Assembly: GCA_020829485.1 (NCBI GenBank)
Contig: JAIVFU010000024.1
Span: forward strand, 1 to 64,000
Direction of reading: 5' to 3'
DNA: 64,000 bases
From: Nostoc sp. CHAB 5834
GTDB taxonomy: Bacteria; Cyanobacteriota; Cyanobacteriia; Cyanobacteriales; Nostocaceae
Part shown: piece after piece, positions 37,770 through 48,044 of the stretch
Position numbering within the stretch: position 1 is the stretch's first letter
How the letters are laid out: every line of letters begins with the position of its first letter
Program-made: the position numbers and the translations under genes
Notes under the pieces: generated by a model
What the model saw: only the letters and a program-made list of their open reading frames with translations
Databases searched by the model: none
What the model was told of the DNA's origin: nothing

Positions 37770-39443
37770 TTAATCCTGCACAGTCATTGGTAGACGAATA
37801 GTGAAAGTAGAACCAACTCCCGGCTGACTTTTGACAATAATTTCACCACCCATCATCTGGCAAAAGTGATGGCTAATTGCTAACCCCAATCCCGTACCTC
37901 CATACTTTTTAGTAGTTGAGGTATCTCCTTGTGTAAAAGGTTGAAATAACTGCTGCTGTTGACCTTGAGACATGCCTATGCCTGTGTCAGTAACAGTGAA
38001 AGTAATCATCCCCAAAGGAGCCTCCGGTCGAAATTCATCCTTTTCTCTATTGACTGTTAACGTCACCTTACCGTTTGTGGTAAACTTACTGGCGTTGCTT
38101 AGTAAATTTAACAACACCTGCCGCATCCTAGTTTGATCGGCGTACATCATGCCAAGTTGTTCATCAAAATGCACTTCTAAAACATTGGCATTTTTTTCTA
38201 TAGCTGGTTTGACTGTGAGAACAACGTTCTGAATCAGCGTCGCAATCTCGAATGTCTCTGGATAGAGGGTCATTTTCCCCGCTTCAATTTTTGACAAGTC
38301 GAGGATTTCGTTAATCAAGTGCAGTAGATGCTTACCAGCAGAGTTAATTGTTTCTAAGTCTGTAATAAAGTCTGCCGATAAACCAAGATCGGTAGCGTCG
38401 TCTTCTAGAAGTTGGCTTAAGCCAATGACAGCATTTAATGGTGTGCGTAATTCGTGGCTGACATTGGCTAAAAATACGCTTTTTGCTTTGCTAGCAGCTT
38501 CTGCTAATTCTTTAGCTTGTTGTAGTTCTTTTGTTCGCTCAGATACTCGTTCAATTAGACGATTTAGAGATTTGGCGAGTAGGCCAATTTCATCTTCAGT
38601 GGTGACAGGCGCTCGTAAATCGAAATTATGTTTTCTTGCAACTTGTTCAGCTACTTGGGTTACAGTGATAACTGGTTCAGCGATCGCTCGACTGGTACGC
38701 CAAGCTACAATAGCTGCGATCGCCACCGAAACCAGCATACTCACGATCACGATCAATCGCTCAACTATTTTTGCCTGCTCAACGGCTTTTTGCCTTTCTT
38801 GCTCTTGTTCTTGGGCAGTTTGTAGGATGTTAGTCAAGCTTTGAGAAAGCTGGTCTAGCCGTATGGCTGTTTGACCACGCATAATTGCCAATAACTGCGA
38901 TCGGGCAGACGAAATCTGCTGAGGCTGCACTTGTTGAGAGTCAATTTTCTGTAAGACGACCTCTATTTTGTCAACGTAAGCTTTTAAATTTGTCTTGTAA
39001 TCCAGCAATAATGTCTGTAAAGTCGAACTTGTTGCTGCTAGTCTTTTAGGTTTACTGTCAATAAATCTGCCAATTTTTGACTCTAATTGCTTGGCTTTTT
39101 CAACATTCTTCAGAAAATCGGCTTTTTTGGTTTGTAGCTGTTGTGAATTTTCCAATACAGCAACTAAGTTAGAGCTATGCAACTGCGCCCCTACTACTGC
39201 ATCTTTATAATTACTCAGTAGTTGCCCTTGTTCGTATGCTTGATTGAATTGCCTGACTTCCCTTCCCCGGTAGTAATTGGCAATCACTAACCCTGTCAGT
39301 GAGCCAAAAAAGCCAATTCCGATAGCTACAAAGTACCCATAGCCAATTTTTTGATGGATGCGCCAAGAACTGGCTTTGAGCTTCCCTCGTGAGGGAAATT
39401 CTATGGTCGGGAGTTCGTCTGTCGATCGCTCTTCGGCTGACAC
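37770..39443 (-). CDS. Membrane sensor histidine kinase with HAMP domain
   Basis: 557 aa. Membrane helices near 33-55 and 230-248 flank an extracytoplasmic helical sensor; then HAMP (about 250-303), a coiled linker, HisKA with H-box [13 protein letters not shown] (near 330), and HATPase_c with [15 protein letters not shown] and GTGLGLAI. No receiver domain or response regulator is adjacent, so its partner is elsewhere. The sensor part resembles four-helix-bundle/CHASE3-type inputs, but the ligand is not known. Confidence 0.9.
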   Translation of the reverse strand: MSAEERSTDELPTIEFPSRGKLKASSWRIHQKIGYGYFVAIGIGFFGSLTGLVIANYYRGREVRQFNQAYEQGQLLSNYKDAVVGAQLHSSNLVAVLENSQQLQTKKADFLKNVEKAKQLESKIGRFIDSKPKRLAATSSTLQTLLLDYKTNLKAYVDKIEVVLQKIDSQQVQPQQISSARSQLLAIMRGQTAIRLDQLSQSLTNILQTAQEQEQERQKAVEQAKIVERLIVIVSMLVSVAIAAIVAWRTSRAIAEPVITVTQVAEQVARKHNFDLRAPVTTEDEIGLLAKSLNRLIERVSERTKELQQAKELAEAASKAKSVFLANVSHELRTPLNAVIGLSQLLEDDATDLGLSADFITDLETINSAGKHLLHLINEILDLSKIEAGKMTLYPETFEIATLIQNVVLTVKPAIEKNANVLEVHFDEQLGMMYADQTRMRQVLLNLLSNASKFTTNGKVTLTVNREKDEFRPEAPLGMITFTVTDTGIGMSQGQQQQLFQPFTQGDTSTTKKYGGTGLGLAISHHFCQMMGGEIIVKSQPGVGSTFTIRLPMTVQD

Positions 39444-40457
39444 TTTTTTGCTTTCTGAACTGCTGTCGATAGGGGTTGGCTTTTGAGGAAGGCATTTCTC
39501 AAACCTTCTTGCCTTCCCGCAAAAATCACCAAATCAGTTTAGCTTGTGCAAACACTTTAATTGGTGATTAACATTTACATTATCTTCTTTTATAGCAATA
39601 GCAAATCATTACTTACTATATGATTAACATAAACTTATATAGTATGAGTAGTTTTGATAGCAATGCTCCTAAATACACTTACTGAGAGCGAATAGAATTC
39701 ACTTTTTTCAGCAGCAATAAATAATTTCCTATATTAAAGGCCTATCTGAGACTGTCTCGTTCTTACCACAACACTTTCCTCAATATGGGGTTGATAACAA
39801 TGAGTTATTGCTATCAGTATGGCACTACTCTACCTTAACTGCTTCCTTATAAAATTAATACAATCAGGAAAAAAACAAAAGCTTTGATATTCGTTGAGCA
39901 TTGGGCATCCCTTCGGCTTACCTCGACTTCGCTCGGCACGAGTTGCTCAGGGCAAGTGGGCATGGGGCATTAGAAAGAGGACTTGGGGACAAGGGGAAAG
40001 ACTTGTTGCAATTCAATACGTATTAATATCAATACGAATGCGCTAATTGACGAATGCGGCTTAAGATAGCTTTAATATCGGCTAAAATCGGGTTTTAGGC
40101 TTATATAAATGAGAGGTGGGCTGATTTTTGCTAGATTTGTACTTAAATTTAGTAGGATTGCGAATGACACGGAATGGGATAATCACAACCAGAGGATTCC
40201 ACTTGATTCAAGAAAAGAACTCAGAAAGCTGATCAGAATACATCCTGCTGCCTTCTTAGTTCTATCCTCATCCTGAGTGTCTACCTTGTAGTTGATGCAG
40301 TAGATATTACGGGGCAATTATAGTTATAGGACACTAAAACCCTTTTGTGCCCTTTACGCAATTGTACAAATGCACTTGTGCATTACCTAATCAACAGCCT
40401 TTTGGTTGTAATTATCCAGATTAGAAAAACTCAACTGTCAAATATATAGGAGTGAAA
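39444..40457. other. One-kilobase gap with no gene
   Basis: AT-rich. It contains a TGATAACAAT / ATTGCTATCA inverted repeat near 39792-39816, a GGCATCCCTTCGGCTTACC-type repeat near 39903-39960, and nothing that looks coding on either strand. Confidence 0.5.
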
Positions 40458-40895
40458 ATGCCAGAACAAGAATTTACCGAAACCGCATCCAAAGAGACTA
40501 CAGTGGCACAGATCAACAGCCAAACCGGAACCATCACCAAACTCCAGCCTCCTGCACAGTCTCAAGATGAATGGCAAAAATATGGTGAGCAAATTTCTAG
40601 CTTTTTAGCAACATTGCCAGAATATCTGGGAAGCTTCTTCAATCAATATAAGCAACCCCTGATCACTGTTGGTTTAATTGTGGGATCAATTGTTGGGGTT
40701 AAAGTACTCTTGGCAATATTAGATGCTTTGAATGATATCCCGTTGGTAGCACCTACTTTTGAGTTGATCGGTATTGGTTACTCTGCCTGGTTTGTTTACC
40801 GTTATTTACTCAAAGCCTCAACCAGGAAAGAGTTAACTAGTGAAATTACCACTCTTAAATCACAAGTGGTTGGTCAACAAATTCCAGAAGCTTAA
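40458..40895 (+). CDS. CAAD-domain (CURT1-like) membrane protein
   Basis: 145 aa from the ATG at 40458, preceded by AGGAG. An acidic, disordered N-terminus (1-45), an amphipathic helix EISSFLATLPEYLGSFF-like segment, two membrane helices (about 70-90 and 95-115), and a C-terminal amphipathic helix: the CAAD layout, known as a membrane-anchoring appendage on some cyanobacterial aminoacyl-tRNA synthetases and as the thylakoid-curvature CURT1 family when free-standing. A thylakoid role is inferred. Confidence 0.88.
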   Translation: MPEQEFTETASKETTVAQINSQTGTITKLQPPAQSQDEWQKYGEQISSFLATLPEYLGSFFNQYKQPLITVGLIVGSIVGVKVLLAILDALNDIPLVAPTFELIGIGYSAWFVYRYLLKASTRKELTSEITTLKSQVVGQQIPEA

Positions 40896-40937
40896 CTGCT
40901 GTCCGCGGGTTTAAGTCCCCCAGTTCAATAAATAGGC

Positions 40938-40976
40938 AAGTTTTGTATTGGGGTTCAAATCCCCATTACAAAACTT
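40938..40976. terminator. Bidirectional terminator hairpin
   Basis: AAGTTTTGTA (40938-40947) and TACAAAACTT (40967-40976), with an inner GGGG/CCCC stem, form a long hairpin between the convergent CAAD and SLH genes. The apical GGGGTTCAAATCCCC looks like a tRNA T-arm, but no cloverleaf surrounds it. Confidence 0.65.
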
Positions 40977-41029
40977 AATTTACGTTAGCGCAGCATTAGT
41001 GACGCAGGAGCGTCATTACGAATTACAAA

Positions 41030-42148
41030 TTATTTTAAGTTCTGCTTTCGAGTAGGCGAGACTTTTGGAGACACGCCACCAGCTCGCACAATATTTTGAG
41101 ATGAAATTCCCTCCAAGTTGCCCCATTTTACTAAAGCTTGATGAATCATTGCTGCCACTTCAGCACGAGTAGCTACTTTGTTGGGAGCAAGAATTTGTAG
41201 ATTTGGATAGTTAACTACTAGACCATTGGCTGTAGCAGCTGCTATTTTGCTATTAGCATAGGTTGGAATATCTTTAGCATCTTTATAGACACTTAAAATC
41301 TGATTTGGGGAAGTGGGTGCTTTCAAATTCAACCCACTAACAAGGGCAACTAAAACTTGCACTCGCGTAATATTTTGTTGTGGGTTGAAGGTTTTTTTCG
41401 GGTAGCCTTTGAGAAATCCGGTACTGATGGCTTGGTCAATTGCTGAAGTAGCCCAAAATTTTGCTGGTATATCTTGAAATGCGATCGCAGTCTTAGACGG
41501 TTCTTGCTCAAAGGCTTTTTGCAGTATGGCAGCAAATTCGGCGCGGTTTACAGGCTGATTTGGTCTAAAAGAATAATCAGGAAATCCCATGAGAATACCA
41601 CGGGAAGAAAGAACATCTATAAAACGCCGACCCCAAAAGTTATTGGGCACATCGTTAAATGCAATTGGCGGCGGAATAATAGATTTTTGTTTTGCCGGAG
41701 TTACTAAAGGCAATGCTGATGATGTAATTGATGACTCAAGCCCTGCTGAAGAGGGTACAGGTATCTGTGGTTGTGGGGATTGAGTTGGAATTATTTGAGC
41801 AGATGGTAACACTGCGCGGGAAGAAGTTGCGCTGTCAGTTGGGAATGCTGGTGTCTTGGGTTCAACAACAGCTTCAGGTGGGGATGACGGCAAAACGTTG
41901 TTGGGGACTACATTTGGTTCTACCTTGGGAGTAGGGAAGGGCAATACTTGATTTGGTTGAACACTTCTAGACGGAGTAGAGGAAGGCGACAGCAGCCCGT
42001 TTAAGTTCCAGCTAGAATCCCTGCGGGACAATGACCAAAAAAGAATCGCTCCGATAGTGGCGAAGGCAACCAGAATGGCTATAAATTCATCAAAGCCAAG
42101 GGCAGTTCTTGGGGATGACTCCGGTTCAGAAGGAGGTCTATTTGTCAT
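41030..42148 (-). CDS. S-layer homology (SLH) domain protein
   Basis: 372 aa. One membrane helix near the N-terminus (about 25-44), a Pro/Ser-rich linker (50-160), then SLH repeats at about 165-215 (FWGRRFIDVLSSRGILMGFPDYSFRPNQPVNRAEFAAIL), 230-280 and 295-340. SLH domains bind cell-wall polymers. It probably spans from the membrane to the wall. Similar Nostoc proteins are uncharacterised. Confidence 0.9.
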   Translation of the reverse strand: MTNRPPSEPESSPRTALGFDEFIAILVAFATIGAILFWSLSRRDSSWNLNGLLSPSSTPSRSVQPNQVLPFPTPKVEPNVVPNNVLPSSPPEAVVEPKTPAFPTDSATSSRAVLPSAQIIPTQSPQPQIPVPSSAGLESSITSSALPLVTPAKQKSIIPPPIAFNDVPNNFWGRRFIDVLSSRGILMGFPDYSFRPNQPVNRAEFAAILQKAFEQEPSKTAIAFQDIPAKFWATSAIDQAISTGFLKGYPKKTFNPQQNITRVQVLVALVSGLNLKAPTSPNQILSVYKDAKDIPTYANSKIAAATANGLVVNYPNLQILAPNKVATRAEVAAMIHQALVKWGNLEGISSQNIVRAGGVSPKVSPTRKQNLK

Positions 42149-42205
42149 CGTGATTACCCTGGTAGCAGTAAAATTTGTGTCTAAACAAATTAAGCCACAG
42201 ATTTA

Positions 42206-42238
42206 ATTCGTAATTCGTAATTCGTAATTCGTAATTCA
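42206..42238. repeat. ATTCGTA heptamer array
   Basis: Four to five tandem ATTCGTA units. The same array follows sat at 60975-61007. Confidence 0.75.
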
Positions 42239-42278
42239 TAGCAAAATATTAGGCTTTTGGTTCAACGCCGAGCGATGT

Positions 42279-42400
42279 CTAACGACAAGCCGCTTTGCGT
42301 CTACGCAATTGGGCAGCTAGGCAATCGGCTCTTTCATCGCCACTCAACAACAAATTACCTTGTAAATCCCACCAACGCCACTCTTTGTAAAGGTTATTTT
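42279..42400 (-). pseudogene. Possible Uma2-like gene fragment
   Basis: A minus-strand frame reads YKEWRWWDLQGNLLLSGDER followed by an Ala/Arg/Lys-rich tail and a stop at 42279. This looks like the C-terminal region of Uma2-type (DUF820) nucleases of cyanobacteria. No start or catalytic core is present, so it would be a remnant. Confidence 0.35.
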
Positions 42401-42455
42401 TAGTGTAGCTTGCGATCGTGATATCGATTTAGATTCAACGCTCCAAGAACTACCA

Positions 42456-43718
42456 ATGTACAACTTCTCAGTGGAAATCAACCGCACTGGTATAGAAGTG
42501 GCTAGTTTTTTGGAAAAATACCCCCTGCTACCAGGAGTAATTTTAGTAGAACAGGGAAACTTCATTGGGATGATTTCACGACGGCGACTGCTAGAATTTT
42601 TGATTCGTCCATTCGGACAAGAGTTATTTGTTCAGCAACCATTAGCCGTTCTCTATAGCTATGCGCGGATACCGATGTTGCTGCTTGCTGATACAACATT
42701 GATTTTAACTGCAATGCAACTTAGCTTAAAGCGATCGCCAGAATTATTAGCAGAACCAATTGTAGTAGAAACAGAATCTGGTGCTTATAGATTGTTAGAT
42801 GTACAAGAATTGAATATTATTTCTTGGCAAATTCGGGGAATCGAGAATCTGGTGCGATATGAACGCAGCCAAGCCCAAATGATTCAAAATGATAAAATGG
42901 CAAATCTGGGACGTTTGGTAGACGGTGTAGCGCACGAAATTTTAGACCCAGTAGGTTTTATTTGGGGTAATATAACTTATGTTTCAACCTACAGCCAAGA
43001 TTTGCTCAAGCTGATAGCAGCTTACGACAAAGAATTACCATCAGCTTCCCAGGTAATTAATCAGATTAAAGAAGAGATTGAATTTGATTTTTTAGAACAA
43101 GATTTGTCGCGATCGCTTGCTAGTATCCGTACGGGAGCGGAAAGATTAAAAAAACTCGTAACCAGCTTACAAAACTTCTGTCATATCGATGAACTTTATC
43201 CCAAACCAGTAGATTTACACGCTTGTATAGACAGTATTATTTTATTAATTAATAGCCGTCTTCAAGGAGAAATTGAAATAGTCAAATACTACGGTCAATT
43301 ACCGCCAGTGTATTGCTTTATGGGGCAAATAAACCAGGTTTTGATGAATATTTTCAGCGAAGTTGTGGATACTTTACTCAATGAGGCAGTGCGACAGCAG
43401 TTGCATCGAGAAGATACAAAGACTGTTCAAAAACCCCGAATTGAGATTACTACAGAAGTAATTTCGCAAGAAGCAAGCAACCCAAATGCACCAGATTCTC
43501 GTTGGATATTAATTCGCATTGCCGACAATGGGCCTGGAATGTCTCAAGAATTGCAACAGCAAATTATAGAGTCTTTTTCTCTTGAAACGAAAAATAGTAA
43601 AAATACTAGTCTAGCAGTAAGTTATCGAATTATCACCGTCAGACATGGCGGAAAATTAAATTTCCATTCACAGATTGGTATCGGTACAAAATTTGAAATT
43701 TTATTGCCTTTAGTTTAA
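42456..43718 (+). CDS. Histidine-kinase-like protein with degenerate ATP lid
   Basis: 420 aa from ATG; the frame is open upstream for at least 25 codons, so the start is uncertain. The N-terminal 130 residues look like two CBS-type motifs (GVILVEQGNFIGMISRRRLLEFL). Then a HisKA-like segment with VAHEILDPVGFIWGN (near 165) and a HATPase region with N-box NIFSEVVDTLLNEA, ADNGPGM, and TSLAVSYRIITVRHGGKL. The glycine-rich GxGxG lid before SLAVSYRI is lost, so kinase activity may be weak. It resembles in layout the intact kinase encoded convergently at 43741. Confidence 0.75.
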   Translation: MYNFSVEINRTGIEVASFLEKYPLLPGVILVEQGNFIGMISRRRLLEFLIRPFGQELFVQQPLAVLYSYARIPMLLLADTTLILTAMQLSLKRSPELLAEPIVVETESGAYRLLDVQELNIISWQIRGIENLVRYERSQAQMIQNDKMANLGRLVDGVAHEILDPVGFIWGNITYVSTYSQDLLKLIAAYDKELPSASQVINQIKEEIEFDFLEQDLSRSLASIRTGAERLKKLVTSLQNFCHIDELYPKPVDLHACIDSIILLINSRLQGEIEIVKYYGQLPPVYCFMGQINQVLMNIFSEVVDTLLNEAVRQQLHREDTKTVQKPRIEITTEVISQEASNPNAPDSRWILIRIADNGPGMSQELQQQIIESFSLETKNSKNTSLAVSYRIITVRHGGKLNFHSQIGIGTKFEILLPLV

Positions 43719-43740
43719 TTGATTACGAATTAACGTTGTG

Positions 43741-44820
43741 TTAGATTACTGGACAAAATAGCTGCTCGATAGGAATTTGAACCACAAACTCCGTTCCTTT
43801 TCCAGGTGTCGAAAAAAATTCTAACTTACCGCCATGTTTTTCGGTGATGATTTGATAGCTGATAGCCATTCCCATTCCTGTTCCTTTACCAACAGGTTTG
43901 GTTGTGAAGAAGGGATTAAAAATCTGTTTTTGAATCGATTCAGGAATCCCAGATCCATTGTCAGCGATCGCAATTTTTACCGATTGTGAATCAACGACAG
44001 AGGTACGAATCGTGATGCGGCTAGGATTATCCCGAATTTCCTGATAAGTTCGTTTAGTATTCAGTTCTTCCAGGGCATCGAGAGCATTTACTAGAATATT
44101 CATAAATACCTGGTTTAGCTGTCCGGCGTAGCATTCTACATTGGATAAATTGCCGTAGTCTCTGATAATCTGAATCTCTGGACTTTTGTCAGTGGCTTTG
44201 AGGCGGTGTTGCAAAATCATCAAAGTATTATCAATGCCTTCATGAATATCTACGGCTTTGAATTCACTTTCATCCAAGCGCGAGAAGTTACGCAGTGACA
44301 GCACAATCTCTCGAATCCGCTCCGTCCCGATATTCATTGAGTTTAATACCATAATCGCATCTTTTTCTAGAAACTCTAAATCGATGGTTTTGCGTTCGGT
44401 TTGAATTTCAACTGGTGGGTTGGGGAAGTAACAATGATAAAGTTGGACTAGTCGTAATAAGTCATGAGTATATTGGCTGATATAGCTGAGATTTCCATAA
44501 ATAAAGCTAACGGGATTGTTGATTTCATGAGCAATCCCAGCCACCATTTGACCGAGGGCAGACATCTTTTCACTTTGAATCATTTGAGCTTGCATTTTAT
44601 GCAAACTATCTAAGGTATTTTCTAACTCTTGGCCTCTTTGCTGTAAATCTGTCTGAGAGTCTTCTAACTCACAAATGACTTTCTTCAGTAAAAACTCCTT
44701 TGTTGCAATATCAGTTTCTAACTGGCGGCGTTCATTTTCGCAGCGTTCCAACTTCTTTCGCAAGATGCGGTTTGCCTTTTCCAACTCTTGCATCTGTATG
44801 GAATTGTCTTGGTTATCCAT
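43741..44820 (-). CDS. Cytoplasmic sensor histidine kinase paired with FIST protein
   Basis: 359 aa. Coiled coil (1-85), HisKA with H-box GIAHEINNPVSFIYGN (near 97), HATPase_c with NALDALEEL, ADNGSGIP, FFTTKPVGKGTGMGMAI. It has no membrane helix or sensory domain of its own. It starts 7 bp after the FIST gene, so the two are co-transcribed and FIST is the probable input module. No response regulator is adjacent. Confidence 0.9.
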   Translation of the reverse strand: MDNQDNSIQMQELEKANRILRKKLERCENERRQLETDIATKEFLLKKVICELEDSQTDLQQRGQELENTLDSLHKMQAQMIQSEKMSALGQMVAGIAHEINNPVSFIYGNLSYISQYTHDLLRLVQLYHCYFPNPPVEIQTERKTIDLEFLEKDAIMVLNSMNIGTERIREIVLSLRNFSRLDESEFKAVDIHEGIDNTLMILQHRLKATDKSPEIQIIRDYGNLSNVECYAGQLNQVFMNILVNALDALEELNTKRTYQEIRDNPSRITIRTSVVDSQSVKIAIADNGSGIPESIQKQIFNPFFTTKPVGKGTGMGMAISYQIITEKHGGKLEFFSTPGKGTEFVVQIPIEQLFCPVI

Positions 44821-44827
44821 ACACTAC

Positions 44828-45985
44828 TTATTTTGTTCCTACTAACAGTGTTACAAACGTTTTATTATGAAATTGGGTTTGACCTCTACCCACTAAAGGA
44901 GCAATTTCACCATAAGCATAGAAACCACAACAAGGTAATGCCTTTGGTAAATGAGTTTTGACAAGCTGATATTCAAGTCTTGCCAGAGTTCCCAGAATTC
45001 GCCGACGGGCTGCACAGGAAATAAGTAACGCTGCTGTTGGCTCCACACCGGGATAATCGGCAAGAGCATTTTTCAAGGATGTCTCAGAAGCTGACAGAAT
45101 ATTGTCACGAGTTGCATCGGTGATTTGCACAACTGCCTGTTCAGGAATATCTGAGAAGAACGTCATGCTCCCAGACTGTTGATCGTAGCCATTGGGTGCC
45201 CGCAAATAAAAATGATTTTGATCCTCAAAAACTGCCAGAGCATAGATGGCATAGTTGGATGCAAATCTTTCTTCACCGAGATAATGCTGATAGAAATCTA
45301 AGGCACGCTGTCCATCAATTTCATAGACTATGTTGCCATCCACTTTAGTTACACGGCTACGTTGGCTGATGGGAGTCCAACCACAGGCAACTCCGTGAGA
45401 AAATAGTAGTTTTCCAGAGAATAGTAGCACTGGAACTGAATCACTCAATACTTCACCTTGGAAGAATTGGTAGGTTTTGTCAAAGGTATAGTCATCGGCA
45501 GTCATTCCCCCAATGATGGGAATATGCTCTCCCAGGCTTTGTTTTAAAGCTTCTAAAATTAAAACCCCGTTGCTTGTCAGACTATCGGGAAAGGTAAGGC
45601 ACAATTGTGGTACAGATGCACTCTTTGCCTTAGCTTGTGCGATCGCTTCTTGGGCTGCAAGGGCTGGATTTTTGGATGCTCCTCGGCCAATACCTGAGTG
45701 AATTTCTACTTCATCACTAGCAAACAGCATTAAGGTCAGAGAATCTTGCTGAAACTCCAGAATTGAAGAGATTTCTCCATTTGTAGTTCCACCAATCAAC
45801 TCAATTCCGGGAAAAGCATCTTGGATGCATTGCAAAATTAACGCATGGTCAAAGTCTATAGCAGTGAATAAAAGTCCAGCTTGAGGAAGGAAGCCTGCAA
45901 GAGAACGGCTACATTCTTGAAGAACTTCAGCGATCGCATTTTGAGAATCAGGATCGTCGCTATGACCAACAACAACTTGAAACAC
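44828..45985 (-). CDS. FIST domain sensory protein
   Basis: 385 aa with the FIST N and FIST C (intracellular signal transduction) layout: GGTTNGEISS (near 85), IIGGMTADDYTF, SHGVACGWTPISQRSRVTKVDGNIVYEIDGQRALDFY, and ILSCAARRRILG. FIST domains are predicted to bind small ligands, possibly amino acids. It is followed at 7 bp by a histidine kinase, indicating a two-component input unit. Confidence 0.92.
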   Translation of the reverse strand: MFQVVVGHSDDPDSQNAIAEVLQECSRSLAGFLPQAGLLFTAIDFDHALILQCIQDAFPGIELIGGTTNGEISSILEFQQDSLTLMLFASDEVEIHSGIGRGASKNPALAAQEAIAQAKAKSASVPQLCLTFPDSLTSNGVLILEALKQSLGEHIPIIGGMTADDYTFDKTYQFFQGEVLSDSVPVLLFSGKLLFSHGVACGWTPISQRSRVTKVDGNIVYEIDGQRALDFYQHYLGEERFASNYAIYALAVFEDQNHFYLRAPNGYDQQSGSMTFFSDIPEQAVVQITDATRDNILSASETSLKNALADYPGVEPTAALLISCAARRRILGTLARLEYQLVKTHLPKALPCCGFYAYGEIAPLVGRGQTQFHNKTFVTLLVGTK

Positions 45986-46181
45986 AGCTACCTCATAGTA
46001 AGTTTTAATACCAGGTAGCTAATCCAATCCGAATATCAGCACCCAGCAACCTACACTTAGATTTCCCACTTACTTGAACTAAATCTCAATTCACCTGACT
46101 TTTTCTCTCCCCAGTCCCCCTGACAATTCAGGTTATGTGGAAAAGCTAACGATTCACCTACCCCCTTTCCGACGCTCTAAG
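45986..46181. other. Upstream region of the FIST operon
   Basis: Nothing coding is seen. The sequence near 46155-46181 (CCCCCTTTCCGACGCTCTAAG) is the target copied on insertion of the adjacent MITE. Confidence 0.5.
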
Positions 46182-46443
46182 CTACGGTGTACACACAAGT
46201 TTTGCCGCAGCCATATCTTTATTAATAAATCTCCCACTCCGTTTCTATCCCGCCTCGGAATGAATTCCGAGTCTCATAACTAAAGTCCACTAAGCGTGGA
46301 CTAAATATTATTCAGTCCACGCTTAGTGGACTTGGGCTATCAGCCCTGAACTTCAGTTCTGGGCGGGATTGCCTGTCTGTGTGACAGTTTCACTCTGACA
46401 AAAATGTGGGTAGAGAATTTTTCGACTTGTGTGTACACCGTAG
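46182..46443. mobile_element. MITE with CTACGGTGTACACACAAGT ends, 262 bp
   Basis: A perfect 19-bp terminal inverted repeat (46182-46200 and 46425-46443) is flanked by GACGCTCTAAG (46171-46181) and GACGGCTCTAAG (46444-46455), a near-perfect direct duplication. The interior carries nested palindromes (GTCCACTAAGCGTGGAC and its inverse; CTCGGAATGAATTCCGAG). No open frame. The interior block near 46215-46262 resembles 52062-52110. Confidence 0.82.
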
Positions 46444-46547
46444 GACGGCTCTAAGGGGGAAAATTCAAAGTCTCTCTCCTCAAAGGAAGAGAGAAATAGA
46501 AGTGAGGTTTTCCAGATCCCGTGAAAAGTAAGCCCAGTCCCCAGTTT

Positions 46548-48044
46548 TCAATTTATCTGCAATAAACTTTCGCCACGTTGATAAATTTCCCGCGCGTAAT
46601 CAGTCCAAGCACCTTGTCCCCAATAACGAAAACAACTAGTTTGCAACAACAGGTTATGTAGAAGAACGTTACGGTATTGAGATTGTCTAGTAATCGGTTC
46701 TGCTGAGTCAGTTTGCAGTAAGGGATCAAATTTTTGATGGAATAAACTGCTTAGTTGATACATGGGAGACAACACATTTTCATATCCTTTTACCCAACTG
46801 ATATGATTTGTCCACGAGGCTCCATCCAAATGAAAATTAGAGTTTATTTGCTTTAATTCTTGAATGGCATTCTCTACAGCTTCCGGTTGACAATTGTCTG
46901 ATGAAATTCGCTCCCAAATCTGATGTTGTCCTACTGGCTGACAAGTTGGATAGTCTTCAGGTTTGCATCCAGCAGCTTCGATTAATTCTAAATATTCTGT
47001 ACCACACACCCCGACTACACCAGATTTCCCGCCGTTGTTATTGACCATATCCCCCCAAGCTTGTTTAAAAGCGCTAGGAAATTCATTCATCATCACGCCA
47101 CCATTTTCACCATCTCCAATTTGGCTAACTATTGGTGGTACAAAAACACTGCCAATTTGTTGTTTGGATAATGTTTTAGCTTCATAATAAGGCTGCATTT
47201 GTGCTACTAATTTAGTATCCGAACCTTGGGTTTTAATTAAGGCTGTAATGCTAATTGTTTCGCCTTGAGAATTACGGGCAATTAGACGATGTGGTAAATG
47301 TTTGTGAGTAAGAGATTGACCGCTAATTGTTTCTACAGAATGTTCTTGAACGAGTAACCAGCGATATCCACATTCTTTCAGCGCTTTCACAAATTCAAAG
47401 AGAGCATCAGGGTGATTTGGTAGGTGCATTTCTGGAGGCGAAAATCCTTTGACTCGCGCTAATGCTTCCCAGCCAAAAATTGCTGCAAAGTGATGTTGCC
47501 ATGCGATGATATGCAATTTGATATCTGCTATGGGTGTCGAAGGAATAACTGCATGGCCCCACATTGTACCCAGCCATTCTACATAAGGTTGATAGGTGCG
47601 ATCGCAAGTAATCCGTTTGAGATTATCGAGAACATCATCGCGTCCCATTTGCCGCAGTCCCCACAGCAGATTACCTGAGTAATCCAACATCACACGGGGA
47701 TTGCAACCTTGACTGACAAGTTCGGGGATCAAGTCTCCCATGCGGCTATAACAATGGGCAAAAGGATCTGCATTGTGGTTATCCCCTTCATGAGGATGTT
47801 CAAACATATATTGCAGATTGCTGATGAGTGTACCACTATTTCCAGCAGGTATAGTTGGCTGGTGCATGTGTAAGGCGATCGCAAACACAGCATTTACGTT
47901 TTCTAAACGAATATTTGTTGTTGGTAAAAATACTGGTTGATCGTGGTTAACCACAGAGAGAACCTCTGTTTCCCAACCAGATATATTCGGCAAGCCATCA
48001 ATGATTTCGGGCAAATTACTAAGAATTTTGGGCAAGGAAAGCAT
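46548..48044 (-). CDS. Glycoside hydrolase family 57 protein
   Basis: 498 aa. GH57-type features: IALHMHQPTIPAG near the start, NADPFAHCYSRMGDLIPELV, WLGTMWGHAVIPSTPI, FSPPEMHLPNHPDALFEFVKALKECGYRW (nucleophile Glu region), and IGDGENGGVMMNEFPSAF. GH57 enzymes act on alpha-glucans (amylase, branching or glucanotransferase types). No signal peptide is evident, so it probably acts on intracellular glycogen. The exact reaction cannot be told from the sequence. Confidence 0.88.
   Translation of the reverse strand: MLSLPKILSNLPEIIDGLPNISGWETEVLSVVNHDQPVFLPTTNIRLENVNAVFAIALHMHQPTIPAGNSGTLISNLQYMFEHPHEGDNHNADPFAHCYSRMGDLIPELVSQGCNPRVMLDYSGNLLWGLRQMGRDDVLDNLKRITCDRTYQPYVEWLGTMWGHAVIPSTPIADIKLHIIAWQHHFAAIFGWEALARVKGFSPPEMHLPNHPDALFEFVKALKECGYRWLLVQEHSVETISGQSLTHKHLPHRLIARNSQGETISITALIKTQGSDTKLVAQMQPYYEAKTLSKQQIGSVFVPPIVSQIGDGENGGVMMNEFPSAFKQAWGDMVNNNGGKSGVVGVCGTEYLELIEAAGCKPEDYPTCQPVGQHQIWERISSDNCQPEAVENAIQELKQINSNFHLDGASWTNHISWVKGYENVLSPMYQLSSLFHQKFDPLLQTDSAEPITRQSQYRNVLLHNLLLQTSCFRYWGQGAWTDYAREIYQRGESLLQIN

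Noticed and set aside
40910..40980. Possible tRNA suggested by GGGTTTAAGTCCCCC and GGGGTTCAAATCCCC
   Set aside because: Only T-arm-like hairpins are present; no acceptor, D or anticodon arms fit, and a terminator explains the second hairpin.
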